Source of the DNA: G942493275 sp942493275
GTDB lineage: Bacteria > Actinomycetota > Coriobacteriia > Anaerosomatales > PHET01
Assembly: GCA_942493275.1 (NCBI GenBank)
Contig: OW818687.1
Location: 310,001 to 374,000, forward strand
Reading direction: 5' to 3'
Length of the DNA: 64,000 nt
How positions within the stretch are numbered: position 1 is the stretch's first letter; every line of letters starts with the position of its first letter. The notes under the pieces are model-generated. The model was not told where the DNA came from and did no database searches. It was given only the letters and a program-made list of their open reading frames with translations. Shown here one piece after another: positions 8,031-16,919 of the stretch. A program made the position numbers and the translations under genes.

Positions 8031-9212
8031 TCACCCCAGCAGCAGGTCCACGACTCCCTTGCCAGGGTCGACCAGCAGCCCCGTGTGCAATGCGACCGAC
8101 TCACTGTAGGCGGCGGCCCCGTTGGACTCGATACCGGGACCCCACAGGATGAACGGGACCGCCTCGCCGACGTGCGTCTTGATCTCCACGGGCGTCGGAT
8201 GATCGGGCATCGCGAGAACCCTGATCTCCTCGGCACACATCCGCACACGCGAGATCACCTCGCGGTCGATCGCCTCGATCGCGCCGATCTTGCCCTGCAC
8301 GCTGCCCGCGTGGCCCTCTTCATCAGGGGACTCCACGTGCACGATGACCAGGTCATGGTCGGCGAGTGCGGCGAGCGCACCGTCAGCCTGGGCGGCGTAG
8401 TCGGTGTCGGAACCGTCGGTGACCCCGGGAATCACGAGGCGCTCGATGCCCGCGAGAACCGCCAGTCCGTTGAGAAGGTCGACGCCGCTCGTCATCGCCG
8501 CGGAGATGCCGCGCCTCTCCGAGAACGGCACCATCCCCGTCGGCCGCACACCCGGCCAGAAGGGCCACACATCGGTCGCCACCGTCGCCCCGAACTCGGC
8601 GCGACAGACGTTGACGCCCACGCCCGAGAGCAGCTCGCGGGCGCGATCCATGTAGTCGAGCAGAAGTTCAGAACCGGGACCCGCCGGCAGACGGCCTTCG
8701 ACGGGCTTATCGGAGATGTCATGTGGCGGGGTGTAGGAGCAGTCCATCAGTTCGGGGTGACCCTTCACCACGAGGATGTGGCGGTATGAGACTCCCGGGT
8801 ACAGGGTGAACGTGTCGTCGTCGAGGCTGGTGGCGATGTCTTCGACGATCGCGCGCGACTCCACGGTGGAGATGTGCCCCGCCGAGTAGCTCGCCATCAC
8901 GCCGTCGTCGAGTGCCACCAAGTTGAGCCGCAGGGCGACCTCGTCATCGGCGAGTTCGATCCCCATGCTCGCGGCCTCGATGGCGCCCCTGCCGACCCAG
9001 TCGGAGACGGGGTCGTAGCCCAAGATCGAGGTGCAGGCTGCCGCCGAGGAAGGCTCGGCGCCCTCAGGGACGGTCTGCGCGAGTCCGACGAGACCCTCAC
9101 GGGCGAGGTAGTCTAGGTTGGGTGTCGCGGCGACCTCAAGCGTGGTGCGGGCCCCGAGTTCGTCGATGGGCCAGCCTGCCGCTCCGTCGAGAATGACGAT
9201 CACGTACTTCAT
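8031..9212 (-). CDS. apgM: Cofactor-independent phosphoglycerate mutase (archaeal ApgM type)
   Basis: A 393-residue member of the alkaline-phosphatase superfamily interconverting 3- and 2-phosphoglycerate in glycolysis and gluconeogenesis without 2,3-bisphosphoglycerate. It has the N-terminal metal site (VILDGAAGWP), the nucleophile region before SILGYDP, and C-terminal metal ligands in HVESPDEEGHAG and MPDHPTP. Length fits the ApgM type (about 400) rather than the 510-residue GpmI type. ATG 9212 has AAGGGGG five bases upstream. It diverges from thrC across an 88-base gap. In some archaea ApgM relatives work in amino-acid metabolism, and the neighbour makes threonine, but glycolysis is the default reading. 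Confidence 0.93.
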   Translation of the reverse strand: MKYVIVILDGAAGWPIDELGARTTLEVAATPNLDYLAREGLVGLAQTVPEGAEPSSAAACTSILGYDPVSDWVGRGAIEAASMGIELADDEVALRLNLVALDDGVMASYSAGHISTVESRAIVEDIATSLDDDTFTLYPGVSYRHILVVKGHPELMDCSYTPPHDISDKPVEGRLPAGPGSELLLDYMDRARELLSGVGVNVCRAEFGATVATDVWPFWPGVRPTGMVPFSERRGISAAMTSGVDLLNGLAVLAGIERLVIPGVTDGSDTDYAAQADGALAALADHDLVIVHVESPDEEGHAGSVQGKIGAIEAIDREVISRVRMCAEEIRVLAMPDHPTPVEIKTHVGEAVPFILWGPGIESNGAAAYSESVALHTGLLVDPGKGVVDLLLG

Positions 9213-9300
9213 GCGACCCCCTTGGGTACGGATACAAAGACAGCGTACCCGCAAGGCGCCTGAGGCGCACTCTCCCGCCGCGCTCGGGTATCATGCCCGC

Positions 9301-10845
9301 ATGAAGAACATCACGACCTACCACGACACGCGCGGCGCCGGTTCGGGCCGTCCCACGTTCACTGACGTCATCGTCACGGGCATCGCCCCGGGAGGCGGGC
9401 TCTTCGTCCCGGACAGCCTGCCGACGATAACGCTCGAAGAGGTGCTTGCGTTCTCGGTGATGCCGTACTGGCGACGCGCCGCCGCCGTCTTCAGCCGCTT
9501 CGGAGTCGACTTGAGCGCCGATCGTGTCGACATGCTGATGCAGCAGGCGTACGGCGACCAGTGGGACGACGAGCGCATCGCCCCGGTGATCGAGGTCCAG
9601 CCCGACATCCACGTGCTCGAACTGTGGCACGGCCCCACCTCGGCGTTCAAGGACATGGCGCTCCAGTGCATGCCGCTGTTCTTCTCGGAGGCCATCGCGC
9701 TCAAGCAGGAGCGCGGCGAGCTCGACGACGACTTCCTGATCCTGGTCGCGACGTCTGGCGACACCGGCAAAGCCGCACTCGACGGTTTCGCAGACCGCCC
9801 GCACACCTCGATCGTCGTCTTCTACCCCGCCGACGGCGTTTCCGACATTCAGCGCAAGCAGATGGTCACCCAGGTCGGCGACAACGTCGGCGTCTTCGGC
9901 GCAAACGGCAACTTCGACGACTGCCAAAGCGCCGTCAAGGCCGCGTTCGGCGATGCTGCGTTCGGCGATGAGCTCCGGCGGGATCACAGGCTCCGTCTCT
10001 CCTCGGCGAACTCGATCAACTGGGGTCGGCTGATGCCCCAGATCGCCTACTACGTGAGCGCGTACGCAGACATGGTCGCGCAAGGGGGCGTCAAGGCCGG
10101 TGAGCCCATGGACGTGTGCGTGCCCACCGGCAACTTCGGCAACATCCTCGGCGCGTACTACGCCAAGCTGATGGGCGTGCCGATCGACCGGCTCATCTGC
10201 GCGAGCAACGAAAACAACGTTCTGGCCGACTTCATCGCGACCGGGCTCTACGACATCTCGGGTCGCGACTTCGTCACCACGCCCAGTCCGTCGATGGACA
10301 TCCTCATCTCCAGCAATCTCGAGCGCCTTCTGTACCACCTCGCTGGACCCGAAGCGGTCGCGGGCTGGATGGCCGAGCTCGCCGAGAAGAAGCGCTTCCA
10401 GATCGATCGCGACACGTTCGTGGCGATGCGCGAGAACTTCTTTGGTGACTTCGTGACCAACGACGGCTCGCTCGAGACGATCAGGCGCGTGTTCAACGAG
10501 AGTGGCTACCTGATGGACCCGCACACCGCTGTCGCCTGGGAGGTCGCCGAGAGGACCCGCGACCAGAACCCGGTCCTCGTCGTCTCCACCGCACATTGGG
10601 CGAAGTTCGGCGGCGACGTGCTCAGAGCGCTGCACGGGATTCCGTACGGCGAACCGCTTCCGGCGGAGTTCGACGGGCTCACGGGCGTCGAGATCCTGGC
10701 AAAGGTGCAGGAGCTCGCCCCCGAATGCGCGTGCGTACCGCCCGCGCTCGCCCGCCTCGATGAAGCCGAGGTGCGATTCTCGGCCGTGGTCGAGGTCGGA
10801 CGCGACGGCATCGAGGATGCCGTCCGAGCGTGGCTCGCGCGCTAG
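9301..10845 (+). CDS. thrC: Threonine synthase
   Basis: A 514-residue PLP enzyme that converts O-phosphohomoserine to threonine. The long form (about 430-515) with an N-terminal GGGLFVPDSLP segment, the PLP lysine Lys117 in HGPTSAFKDMALQ, and TSGDTGKAAL are diagnostic of the E. coli/yeast-like type. ATG 9301 is the first codon consistent with the family (MKNITTYHDTRG). No Shine-Dalgarno is visible, and a TATCAT -10 box ends only six bases before it, so the mRNA may be leaderless. Confidence 0.95.
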   Translation: MKNITTYHDTRGAGSGRPTFTDVIVTGIAPGGGLFVPDSLPTITLEEVLAFSVMPYWRRAAAVFSRFGVDLSADRVDMLMQQAYGDQWDDERIAPVIEVQPDIHVLELWHGPTSAFKDMALQCMPLFFSEAIALKQERGELDDDFLILVATSGDTGKAALDGFADRPHTSIVVFYPADGVSDIQRKQMVTQVGDNVGVFGANGNFDDCQSAVKAAFGDAAFGDELRRDHRLRLSSANSINWGRLMPQIAYYVSAYADMVAQGGVKAGEPMDVCVPTGNFGNILGAYYAKLMGVPIDRLICASNENNVLADFIATGLYDISGRDFVTTPSPSMDILISSNLERLLYHLAGPEAVAGWMAELAEKKRFQIDRDTFVAMRENFFGDFVTNDGSLETIRRVFNESGYLMDPHTAVAWEVAERTRDQNPVLVVSTAHWAKFGGDVLRALHGIPYGEPLPAEFDGLTGVEILAKVQELAPECACVPPALARLDEAEVRFSAVVEVGRDGIEDAVRAWLAR

Positions 10846-10974
10846 TCGACGCTGCGACCTCGGCGTTTTCCTGCGGGTTGGTTGTCCGATAGCGACCACT
10901 TGGCACGGTATTGTGTATCATGCCGTAAGGTTTCTTCAGAACCGATTGCCGGATCGGACGGAAAGCCAACCTTC

Positions 10975-11559
10975 ATGCCTGAGTTCAACCGCACCACGGT
11001 GACCCGTGGTGTCATCGCCTGCGTGGTCGCCGTGGCGCTTGCCGTCGGCCTGTTCTTCACCGTCCGGGCGCTCGACACGCCCAGCGACGAGGAGATGACC
11101 CGCATCGAGGCGGTCCTCGAAAGCTTCTTTGCCACCTACGACGCCGTATGGCCCGCCGAGCACTACGGTGACTCCGAGCTTCATCCCGTGGTGCGCAGCG
11201 CTATGCGTTCCGAGAAGCAGCAGGTCCTGCGCGAGACGGTGACTGGCGACCTGCTCGCCGCCGAGATGGCCAACGACCGCGTCATCGCACTCGAAGAGCT
11301 GCGCGACGCCGAGGGCCTTGTCATCACGGACGCGGGGCACGACGTGGTCGCTGTCGAGTACCTCCGAACCTCGATGGATCACACCGTGGTCGTACGCGTC
11401 GCGTTGGTCGACTGGCGCCAAGAGGGTCTGTGGGACGCCGCGACCTCCGAGCTTCTTCCCGGATCGCGTACCGAACGATCCGGCATCTACGACATCTCAC
11501 TTCGCGAAACCGACAAAGGATGGCGTATCGTGGGGCTCCGCCCCGTCACCGAAGAGTGA
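10975..11559 (+). CDS. Unknown membrane-anchored or lipidless secreted protein
   Basis: A 194-residue protein that I do not recognise. A short N-terminus (MPEFNRTTVTRG) is followed by one hydrophobic helix (about 13-32, VIACVVAVALAVGLFFTV) and a mixed alpha/beta extracytoplasmic domain ending DISLRETDKGWRIVGLRPV. The last part resembles ARC6/NTF2-like or DUF4878-type domains, which finish with a W-x-V-x-G strand. The start is ATG 10975; the open frame extends upstream without a better site. It lies 12 bases before another small unknown gene and the two probably form a pair. Confidence 0.7.
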   Translation: MPEFNRTTVTRGVIACVVAVALAVGLFFTVRALDTPSDEEMTRIEAVLESFFATYDAVWPAEHYGDSELHPVVRSAMRSEKQQVLRETVTGDLLAAEMANDRVIALEELRDAEGLVITDAGHDVVAVEYLRTSMDHTVVVRVALVDWRQEGLWDAATSELLPGSRTERSGIYDISLRETDKGWRIVGLRPVTEE

Positions 11560-11571
11560 AGACGACGCCAT

Positions 11572-11811
11572 ATGCCCGATGACGACCGCGAGTCGCTGCA
11601 GCGCTTCATCGAGAACCTGTTCAAAACGAACAAGCACGTCGAGCGTCTCGACGTCGTGCTGCGTGCCGAGGCTCTCGACCTGTCCGACGACCTACTCGGA
11701 ATCGTCGAACTGCTGCCCCCTGGGCGTTACACGCGCCAGAGACTGTGCGACCAGCTCAACTCGGCGCTGAAGGGCCACGGCTGGAACAGCGCGTACGGGA
11801 CCGTCGACTAG
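11572..11811 (+). CDS. Small conserved-looking unknown protein
   Basis: A 79-residue soluble, acidic protein (MPDDDRESLQRF, then DLLGIVELLPPGRYTRQRLCDQLNSALKGHGWNS). The pattern suggests helices and a small alpha/beta domain, and no family is recognised. The ELLPPGRYTRQRLCDQLN segment looks like a compact DNA- or protein-binding fold, but that is only an impression. Its stop lies 12 bases from the convergent ATP-grasp gene, leaving no room for a dedicated terminator. Confidence 0.55.
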   Translation: MPDDDRESLQRFIENLFKTNKHVERLDVVLRAEALDLSDDLLGIVELLPPGRYTRQRLCDQLNSALKGHGWNSAYGTVD

Positions 11812-11823
11812 GACCGCTTGCGC

Positions 11824-12867
11824 CTACAGCGTCGCCATCTGCACGTTGGAGAAGCGGCGGCGGTAGAACGACGAGTAGTCGCACTTGCGCTCGAGGGCGT
11901 CGATGACAGCGTGCGAGAAGTTGACCTTCTCGAACTTCTGGGCGCTTCCAAGGCCGCCGGGGCTGAACACGTTGACCTCCATGAGCTTGTCGCCCACGAT
12001 GTCGAGGCCTACGAGGAACATGCCGTCCTGCACGAGCTTGGGCCGCACGATCTCGGCGATCCTGAGGTGCTCGGCGGTGATCGTCGCCTGCGCGATCGCA
12101 CCGCCCGCATGGACGTTGGAGCGGATGTCATCACCCTGGCGCACGCGCCTGAACGCGGCGTACTTGCCTTTGTAGCGCAGCGGCTGCCCGTTCATGATGA
12201 AGAGGCGGATGTCGCCCTCCTCGGCCTTCTCGAGGTACTCCTGGGCAATGACGTAACCGTCACGGGTGAGGGCGTCGATCATCTGGTTCAGGTTCTTGTT
12301 GGTCGCGTGGTCGACGAGGAACACTCCCTTGCCGCCCGAGCCCTGGAGTGGCTTGAGAACCGCTCGGCCACCCTCATCCTTCACGAACTGCTTGATCTCG
12401 TCGCGATCGCGCGTGATGAGCGTGCGCGGTCGGACCTCCTCGGGGAAGAGCTGGAAGTACATCTTGTTCATGGCCTTGGCGAGGCCATTGGGATCGTTGA
12501 GCACGATGACGCCGTTGCGCATCGCAAGTCGTCCGAAGTCGATGCCGGCCGCCTGCCGCCACGGCTGGTCCACGTCCTGGGACGGGTCGTTGCGAAGCAT
12601 CAGGACGTCGAGGTCGTCGACGGTGATGCGGCGCGTGCGGGCCTTGGAGCTCCGGAGCCCTGCGAGGTAGGCGGCGCCCGTGTTGTACTTGTCCTTGGGA
12701 GCGTGCTTCGCACGAGCTCGAATCATCTCGTCGGGATCGTAAGCGAAGTCGCCGGGCGAGATGATCCACGCCTCGTGGCCACGGTTGATGGCGGCCATAG
12801 CGAGGCGCGTGGTGGTGTACCCGGCCTGCTCGGTCGAGATGTCGTTTACCAGAAAGCCGATCTTCAT
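11824..12867 (-). CDS. GshB-like ATP-grasp ligase
   Basis: A 347-residue ATP-grasp enzyme of the prokaryotic glutathione-synthetase type. Features are a pre-ATP-grasp domain (MKIGFLVNDI...), the ATP-binding loop AVLKPLQGSGGKGVFLV, and a metal/ATP motif MEVNVFSPGGLG near the end, comparable to EINVTSPT in GshB. Such enzymes join a carboxylate to an amine through an acyl-phosphate. It is the last gene of a five-gene overlapping operon; its ATG shares one base with the stop of the QEGLA gene. No gshA is seen here, and partners are an amidohydrolase and a putative metallopeptidase, so an amide/peptide ligase other than glutathione synthetase is more likely. Confidence 0.85.
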   Translation of the reverse strand: MKIGFLVNDISTEQAGYTTTRLAMAAINRGHEAWIISPGDFAYDPDEMIRARAKHAPKDKYNTGAAYLAGLRSSKARTRRITVDDLDVLMLRNDPSQDVDQPWRQAAGIDFGRLAMRNGVIVLNDPNGLAKAMNKMYFQLFPEEVRPRTLITRDRDEIKQFVKDEGGRAVLKPLQGSGGKGVFLVDHATNKNLNQMIDALTRDGYVIAQEYLEKAEEGDIRLFIMNGQPLRYKGKYAAFRRVRQGDDIRSNVHAGGAIAQATITAEHLRIAEIVRPKLVQDGMFLVGLDIVGDKLMEVNVFSPGGLGSAQKFEKVNFSHAVIDALERKCDYSSFYRRRFSNVQMATL

Positions 12868-14750
12868 CAGCGGGCACAGTCCTTCACGAGGTCGGTTACG
12901 GCTATTCCGGCGCGGACGCGCTCCAGGCGCTCCGCGGCATCGGCGCGGTGCAAGTATCGCGGAAGAACCTCCGGTTGTACCAGCACTTTTCGAAGAAGTA
13001 GCTCCTCGATCACCGGTACGTGCTTCACTCCGTACTTGCCCACGAACAGAGTCGTGACGTCGCAGCCCTCCGCGAGGTAGTCGAGCACCCCCGCCAGACC
13101 GCGCAGATACATCGCGTCTTTGGCGAGTCCGCCGCCCCTGTACACGCGCGTCGTGATGGTGAACGCGGCATGCTTGGAGAACCCCTTTTCAACGAGCATC
13201 CTGAACGTCTCGATGAAGTCGGCGCCGTCCGTCAGCGCGTTGACAGCGACCACCCGTGCCGCGAGAACGCGCAGCCGTTCGGCGTCAAGTCCGCCCACGA
13301 GGTACTCCCCCAGAACCGCGAGGCCCTCCTGCATCTCATCGTAGCCGGGCAAACCGAGCGACAGGAGTCGGAACGGCTGGTTGCGCCCGTTGTGGAACGT
13401 CACGACGTGCGTGCCGATCTCGTGCTGGATGAGAGCATCGGCGCGTCTGGCCGGAATCTGCGACCGCGCGCCTATGAACAGGTGCCCGTGCGACACCAGC
13501 AGCCCCGCGTAGAGGTCCTCGCGTACCCTGGGCATGAAGCCGAAGCCGGGATGGTCCTGCCGGTAGGCGTGAATCTCAGCGCCGACGAGCTCGGCGAACT
13601 GCTCGGCCGAGAGGGTCGCGCCGCGGCGTTTGGGCCTGCGGGGCAGCGTGTCGAGCAGGTGATCGGCGAGGGCCTTGAGACCGGTTTCGACGCCACCGTG
13701 CAGCTGCAACGAGGTGTGCAGGAACTCCGGGCGCCCGATGTCGGAGACGAGCGTCAGCTCGCGGTCCAGGTGCCGTTGCACTCCTCGGAAAAGGTACATC
13801 AGCGTCGGGTCCTCGATGCGCTCGGGACGGATCGCCCAGAGACGGTGCTTCATGCGACCCGGGTCGAACGGGAGCGGTCGATAGCGGAAACGCGGCGGGT
13901 GCGCGTAGCGGCGTCTCCGGAACTCCAGCCACTGCTCCTCGACGTTGACGGGCGTGACCTGCAGCAGCGTGTCGAAGCGCTCGCCGACCGCGGCGAGCTC
14001 GGCATCGATCTCACCCACGGACTTCGTGAAAGCGGTCCTGCGCAGCGCCTGATGAGTCAACGGACGCTGGGTGGTGTGATCGGCGATGAATCGGTAGAGG
14101 GCCCGGTCGAAGGCGATCGTGGTTCGGCGCCGCATCTGCCGCAGGACCGCAGGATAGGTCTCGTCCGAGTCCGGCGCGCGGTAGATCGGAGCCACCTCGA
14201 CGCCGATGAGGCTGGCTCCGAGCGACCGGCGGCGACGCACGGTCATGAGCTGGCGCATGCCGGGAGGCGCTATGCGGGAACAGGCGTCGGTCGACAACGT
14301 CGGCGTGCGCCCCATGATGCGGCTCTCACCGAGTGCGGACGCGATCTCGTCGGCGACGTCGTCGAGCCCATCTGCCGCGCGGTGACACACCCGGTACTCC
14401 GGACCCGCATCCCGGCCGTCAGAAACCACCGACGCCCACACCTCGATGATGAGGAATGCACCGAAGGTCTCACGCATCAGCCCGGCGATCGCTCCGAGCA
14501 GCCGGTCGACCTGCTCGGCATGGATGGGGTCTGTGGGGGCGAGCAGGTAGCTCGCGGTTCCGATGGGGAGACGGTCGGTGCCGGAGTCGTGTCCCCCGGA
14601 AGGGCGCCGGTAGACGACGATGAAGGGCAGTCGGCGCTCGATGGCGATGCGGCCCCACCCGGGCAGAGCACGACGCACCGTGCGGTCCGAGCGAAGGCGG
14701 TCGACGATCTGCGCGATCATCGCGTCGGTGAGCTGGAGAGGGCGCTTCAC
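12867..14750 (-). CDS. QEGLA-motif protein (DUF1704), putative metallocarboxypeptidase
   Basis: A 627-residue member of the DUF1704/TIGR02421 family, annotated elsewhere as flavohemoglobin expression-modulating QEGLA motif protein. It carries HEIGTH (His443-His448), an HEXXXH zinc-protease motif, and QEGLA at 474-478 with Glu475 as a possible third ligand. The eukaryotic tubulin detyrosinases of the MATCAP family share this domain and motif, so a carboxypeptidase-like activity is plausible. The first 200 residues are helical and ligand-free. It starts at GTG 14750, overlapping the amidohydrolase stop by four bases. The regulatory role implied by the old name is poorly founded. Confidence 0.85.
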   Translation of the reverse strand: MKRPLQLTDAMIAQIVDRLRSDRTVRRALPGWGRIAIERRLPFIVVYRRPSGGHDSGTDRLPIGTASYLLAPTDPIHAEQVDRLLGAIAGLMRETFGAFLIIEVWASVVSDGRDAGPEYRVCHRAADGLDDVADEIASALGESRIMGRTPTLSTDACSRIAPPGMRQLMTVRRRRSLGASLIGVEVAPIYRAPDSDETYPAVLRQMRRRTTIAFDRALYRFIADHTTQRPLTHQALRRTAFTKSVGEIDAELAAVGERFDTLLQVTPVNVEEQWLEFRRRRYAHPPRFRYRPLPFDPGRMKHRLWAIRPERIEDPTLMYLFRGVQRHLDRELTLVSDIGRPEFLHTSLQLHGGVETGLKALADHLLDTLPRRPKRRGATLSAEQFAELVGAEIHAYRQDHPGFGFMPRVREDLYAGLLVSHGHLFIGARSQIPARRADALIQHEIGTHVVTFHNGRNQPFRLLSLGLPGYDEMQEGLAVLGEYLVGGLDAERLRVLAARVVAVNALTDGADFIETFRMLVEKGFSKHAAFTITTRVYRGGGLAKDAMYLRGLAGVLDYLAEGCDVTTLFVGKYGVKHVPVIEELLLRKVLVQPEVLPRYLHRADAAERLERVRAGIAVTDLVKDCAR

Positions 14751-15574
14751 GCCGGTCCGACCTCCCGCAGGGCCATCTCAAGCCGCGGGATGACCACCGT
14801 CATGGCCTCTCGGATGCGCAGTATGGCTGCTGGATTCGGCTCGCCCGTCCACTCGTCCATGAACGTCTTCTTGAACTCGATCGCCAAGGGACAGGCGTCG
14901 GGGAAGGTCCCATTGATCCACTCGGAAAGATGACCGCCGCCGAACCTCGTGTTCTCGCCCACTTGGAAGCCGAGCTCCTCCATCGAGTCGAGGAACGTGT
15001 CGATGACCGGTCGCCAGCGTCCCGCATCTCCGATTCGTGCCGTCCCCAGATTGACCTCGGGATCCGTAAGCGGGCTGGCGGGCGCACTCTCAGGTGTTGG
15101 GCGGCGATGGTTGTAGCTGTGCAGATCGAGCACGATGGCCCGACCGTGCGCCTCGACAAGTCCGCCGAGCATCGCCTCCAGCTCGGCGTAGAAGTCGTCG
15201 TAGAGCGCACGCGCCCGCTCGCGAAGCTCGACAGGAAGCGGCTCTCGCCACACCTCGAGCCCCCACGCGTCCTTCGGCCTCAGGTAGACGCACTTCTCTC
15301 TCGGCCGGTTGAGGTCGACCTCGAACCTGCTGTGACGGGCCTCGACGAGGGTGAGCGACTCGGGCACGAACGACGCCGTGAACGGGTCCTCCTCGCGCAG
15401 TCTGTCGTCCTCCGAGAGTGCGAAGCGGCACCCGAGGTCCTCGGACACCAGGTGGCCGGCGTGAACCGCGAGTGCGACGCAGGGGGATGGGTCGCCAGGC
15501 CGCACCCGAGCCATCACCGTTCCGGTGCCGCCCTCACGCCACTCGATCACGCGGTCCCCCGTATCTCTGCGCAC
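14747..15574 (-). CDS. N-formylglutamate amidohydrolase family protein
   Basis: A 275-residue metalloamidohydrolase-like protein of the HutG/NFGase family, which cleaves N-formyl- or N-acyl-amino acids. Visible elements are AVHAGHLV (metal His), HSRFEVDLNRPRE, VLDLHSYNHRR and FGGGHLSEW, all in regions where the family places zinc ligands and substrate contacts. It starts with GTG 15574, one base after the nhaA stop, and its stop overlaps the QEGLA start (GTGA). No histidine-degradation (hut) gene is present, so the classical role is unlikely; it probably trims or hydrolyses an amide within the same pathway as the neighbouring peptidase and ligase. Confidence 0.85.
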   Translation of the reverse strand: MRRDTGDRVIEWREGGTGTVMARVRPGDPSPCVALAVHAGHLVSEDLGCRFALSEDDRLREEDPFTASFVPESLTLVEARHSRFEVDLNRPREKCVYLRPKDAWGLEVWREPLPVELRERARALYDDFYAELEAMLGGLVEAHGRAIVLDLHSYNHRRPTPESAPASPLTDPEVNLGTARIGDAGRWRPVIDTFLDSMEELGFQVGENTRFGGGHLSEWINGTFPDACPLAIEFKKTFMDEWTGEPNPAAILRIREAMTVVIPRLEMALREVGPA

Positions 15575-15575
15575 G

Positions 15576-16919
15576 TCAGGCCGCAGCAGACGACGTCTTC
15601 GCGGTGTAGACGGTCAGGTAGACGTAGCCAAGCGTGCCCGCGATGACAGACGCCACCAGGATGGCCGCCTTCGCCTCGCCTGCCACCTCGCCGGCCCCGA
15701 ACGCGAGATTCGCGACAAACAACGACATGGTGAAGCCGATGCCGGCGATGATGCCCGCACCCAGAATGTGCCCCCACGTGACGCCCTTGGGCAGGCTGGC
15801 CAGTCCCGATCTGACGACCACCCAGCTCATGAACGTGATGCCGATGGGCTTTCCCACGACCAGGCCCAGGATCACGCCGAGAACCACGGGGGACCCGACA
15901 TCGAAGCCGCCCCACTCGATCCCGGCGTTCGCCAGCGCGAACAGCGGGAGGATGATAAAGGCGCTGAAGGGGTGGAGTGCGAGCTCGAGACGCTGAAGCG
16001 GTGCCGTGCTCTTGAGCGCGGCCTTCTGGATGTCGAGCGCGCACAGCTGCTGCGCGTCATCCTCGAGCGTGTGGGCGCCCGGCACCTCGAGATGCTCGAT
16101 CTCGTCGATCTTGATGCGGCACACGTTCGCGAACTCCAGCGGCGCGATCTTCGCCATGGCGGGCACCGTGAGCGCGGCGATGACGCCGGCGATCGTCGCA
16201 TGCACGCCGGAGTAGAGGATGCATATCCACAGGCCCGATCCGACTGCGAGGTAAGCCATCGGCTCGTCAATGCGCATCCGGTTCATGAGGATGAGCCCGG
16301 CAAGCGGCACCAGGGCCGCGAAGAGCCACCCGGTCGAGATCGACTCGGTGTAGAAGAGCGCGATGACGAGGATGGCGCCTATGTCGTCGACGATCGCAAG
16401 AGCGGTCAGGAACACCTTGAGTCCTGTGGGAACCCGCGAGCCAAGCAACGCGATCACGCCGATCGCGAATGCAATGTCGGTCGCCATCGGTACACCCCAG
16501 CCCGCCGCTCCGTCTCCACCCGCATTGAGCGCGAAATAGATGGCCGCAGGCGCCACCATTCCGCCGATGGCGGCAAAGATGGGAAGCAGGGCCCCGCGGA
16601 GCGACGACAGTTCGCCGACGATCAGCTCGCGCTTGATCTCGAGGCCGACCACGAAGAAGAAGAGCGCCATCAGCGCGTCGTCGACCCAGTGACGGAAGGA
16701 CTGCGCGAACTCATATGCACCTGCGAAGAACCCGGCGTCGGTCTCCCAGAAGTGCTCGACGGCCGGGCCGGCAGCGCTGTTGGCGATCACCAGGGCGATC
16801 ACTGTCGCGACAAGCAGCACGATCGCACCGGAGGTCTCTGCGTGAAGGAAGCGATCGAAGTTGTCCCGCGCCTTCTCAATGACGCGGCTGCTTGACCGAT
16901 CGTAGGTCCCAGTGCTCAC
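15576..16919 (-). CDS. nhaA: Na+/H+ antiporter NhaA
   Basis: A 447-residue polytopic antiporter with about 12 transmembrane helices. Diagnostic motifs are FFFVVGLEIKRELIVGEL, ATDIAFAIG, the ion-binding aspartates in LAIVDDIGAI (equivalent to Asp163/Asp164 of E. coli) and GIGFTMSLFVANLAF. It exports Na+ for protons and controls internal pH and sodium. A longer hydrophilic loop than in E. coli (about residues 260-300, EFANVCRIKIDEIEHLE...) is typical of actinobacterial members. The start is GTG 16919 with GGAGG upstream; its first bases overlap the GNAT stop. It may simply share the operon's promoter. Confidence 0.95.
   Translation of the reverse strand: MSTGTYDRSSSRVIEKARDNFDRFLHAETSGAIVLLVATVIALVIANSAAGPAVEHFWETDAGFFAGAYEFAQSFRHWVDDALMALFFFVVGLEIKRELIVGELSSLRGALLPIFAAIGGMVAPAAIYFALNAGGDGAAGWGVPMATDIAFAIGVIALLGSRVPTGLKVFLTALAIVDDIGAILVIALFYTESISTGWLFAALVPLAGLILMNRMRIDEPMAYLAVGSGLWICILYSGVHATIAGVIAALTVPAMAKIAPLEFANVCRIKIDEIEHLEVPGAHTLEDDAQQLCALDIQKAALKSTAPLQRLELALHPFSAFIILPLFALANAGIEWGGFDVGSPVVLGVILGLVVGKPIGITFMSWVVVRSGLASLPKGVTWGHILGAGIIAGIGFTMSLFVANLAFGAGEVAGEAKAAILVASVIAGTLGYVYLTVYTAKTSSAAA

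Noticed and set aside
9136..10899. 587-codon frame opposite thrC
   Set aside because: Shadow of the threonine synthase codons; no family features.
11824..12867. Glutathione synthetase as the function of the ATP-grasp gene
   Set aside because: No gshA or other glutathione gene nearby, and the operon partners are unrelated to glutathione.
13020..14933. 637-codon frame opposite the QEGLA gene
   Set aside because: Antisense shadow; the minus-strand frame has clear motifs and overlaps its neighbours properly.
14747..15574. Histidine-degradation role (HutG) for the amidohydrolase
   Set aside because: No hutH, hutU or hutI in the neighbourhood.
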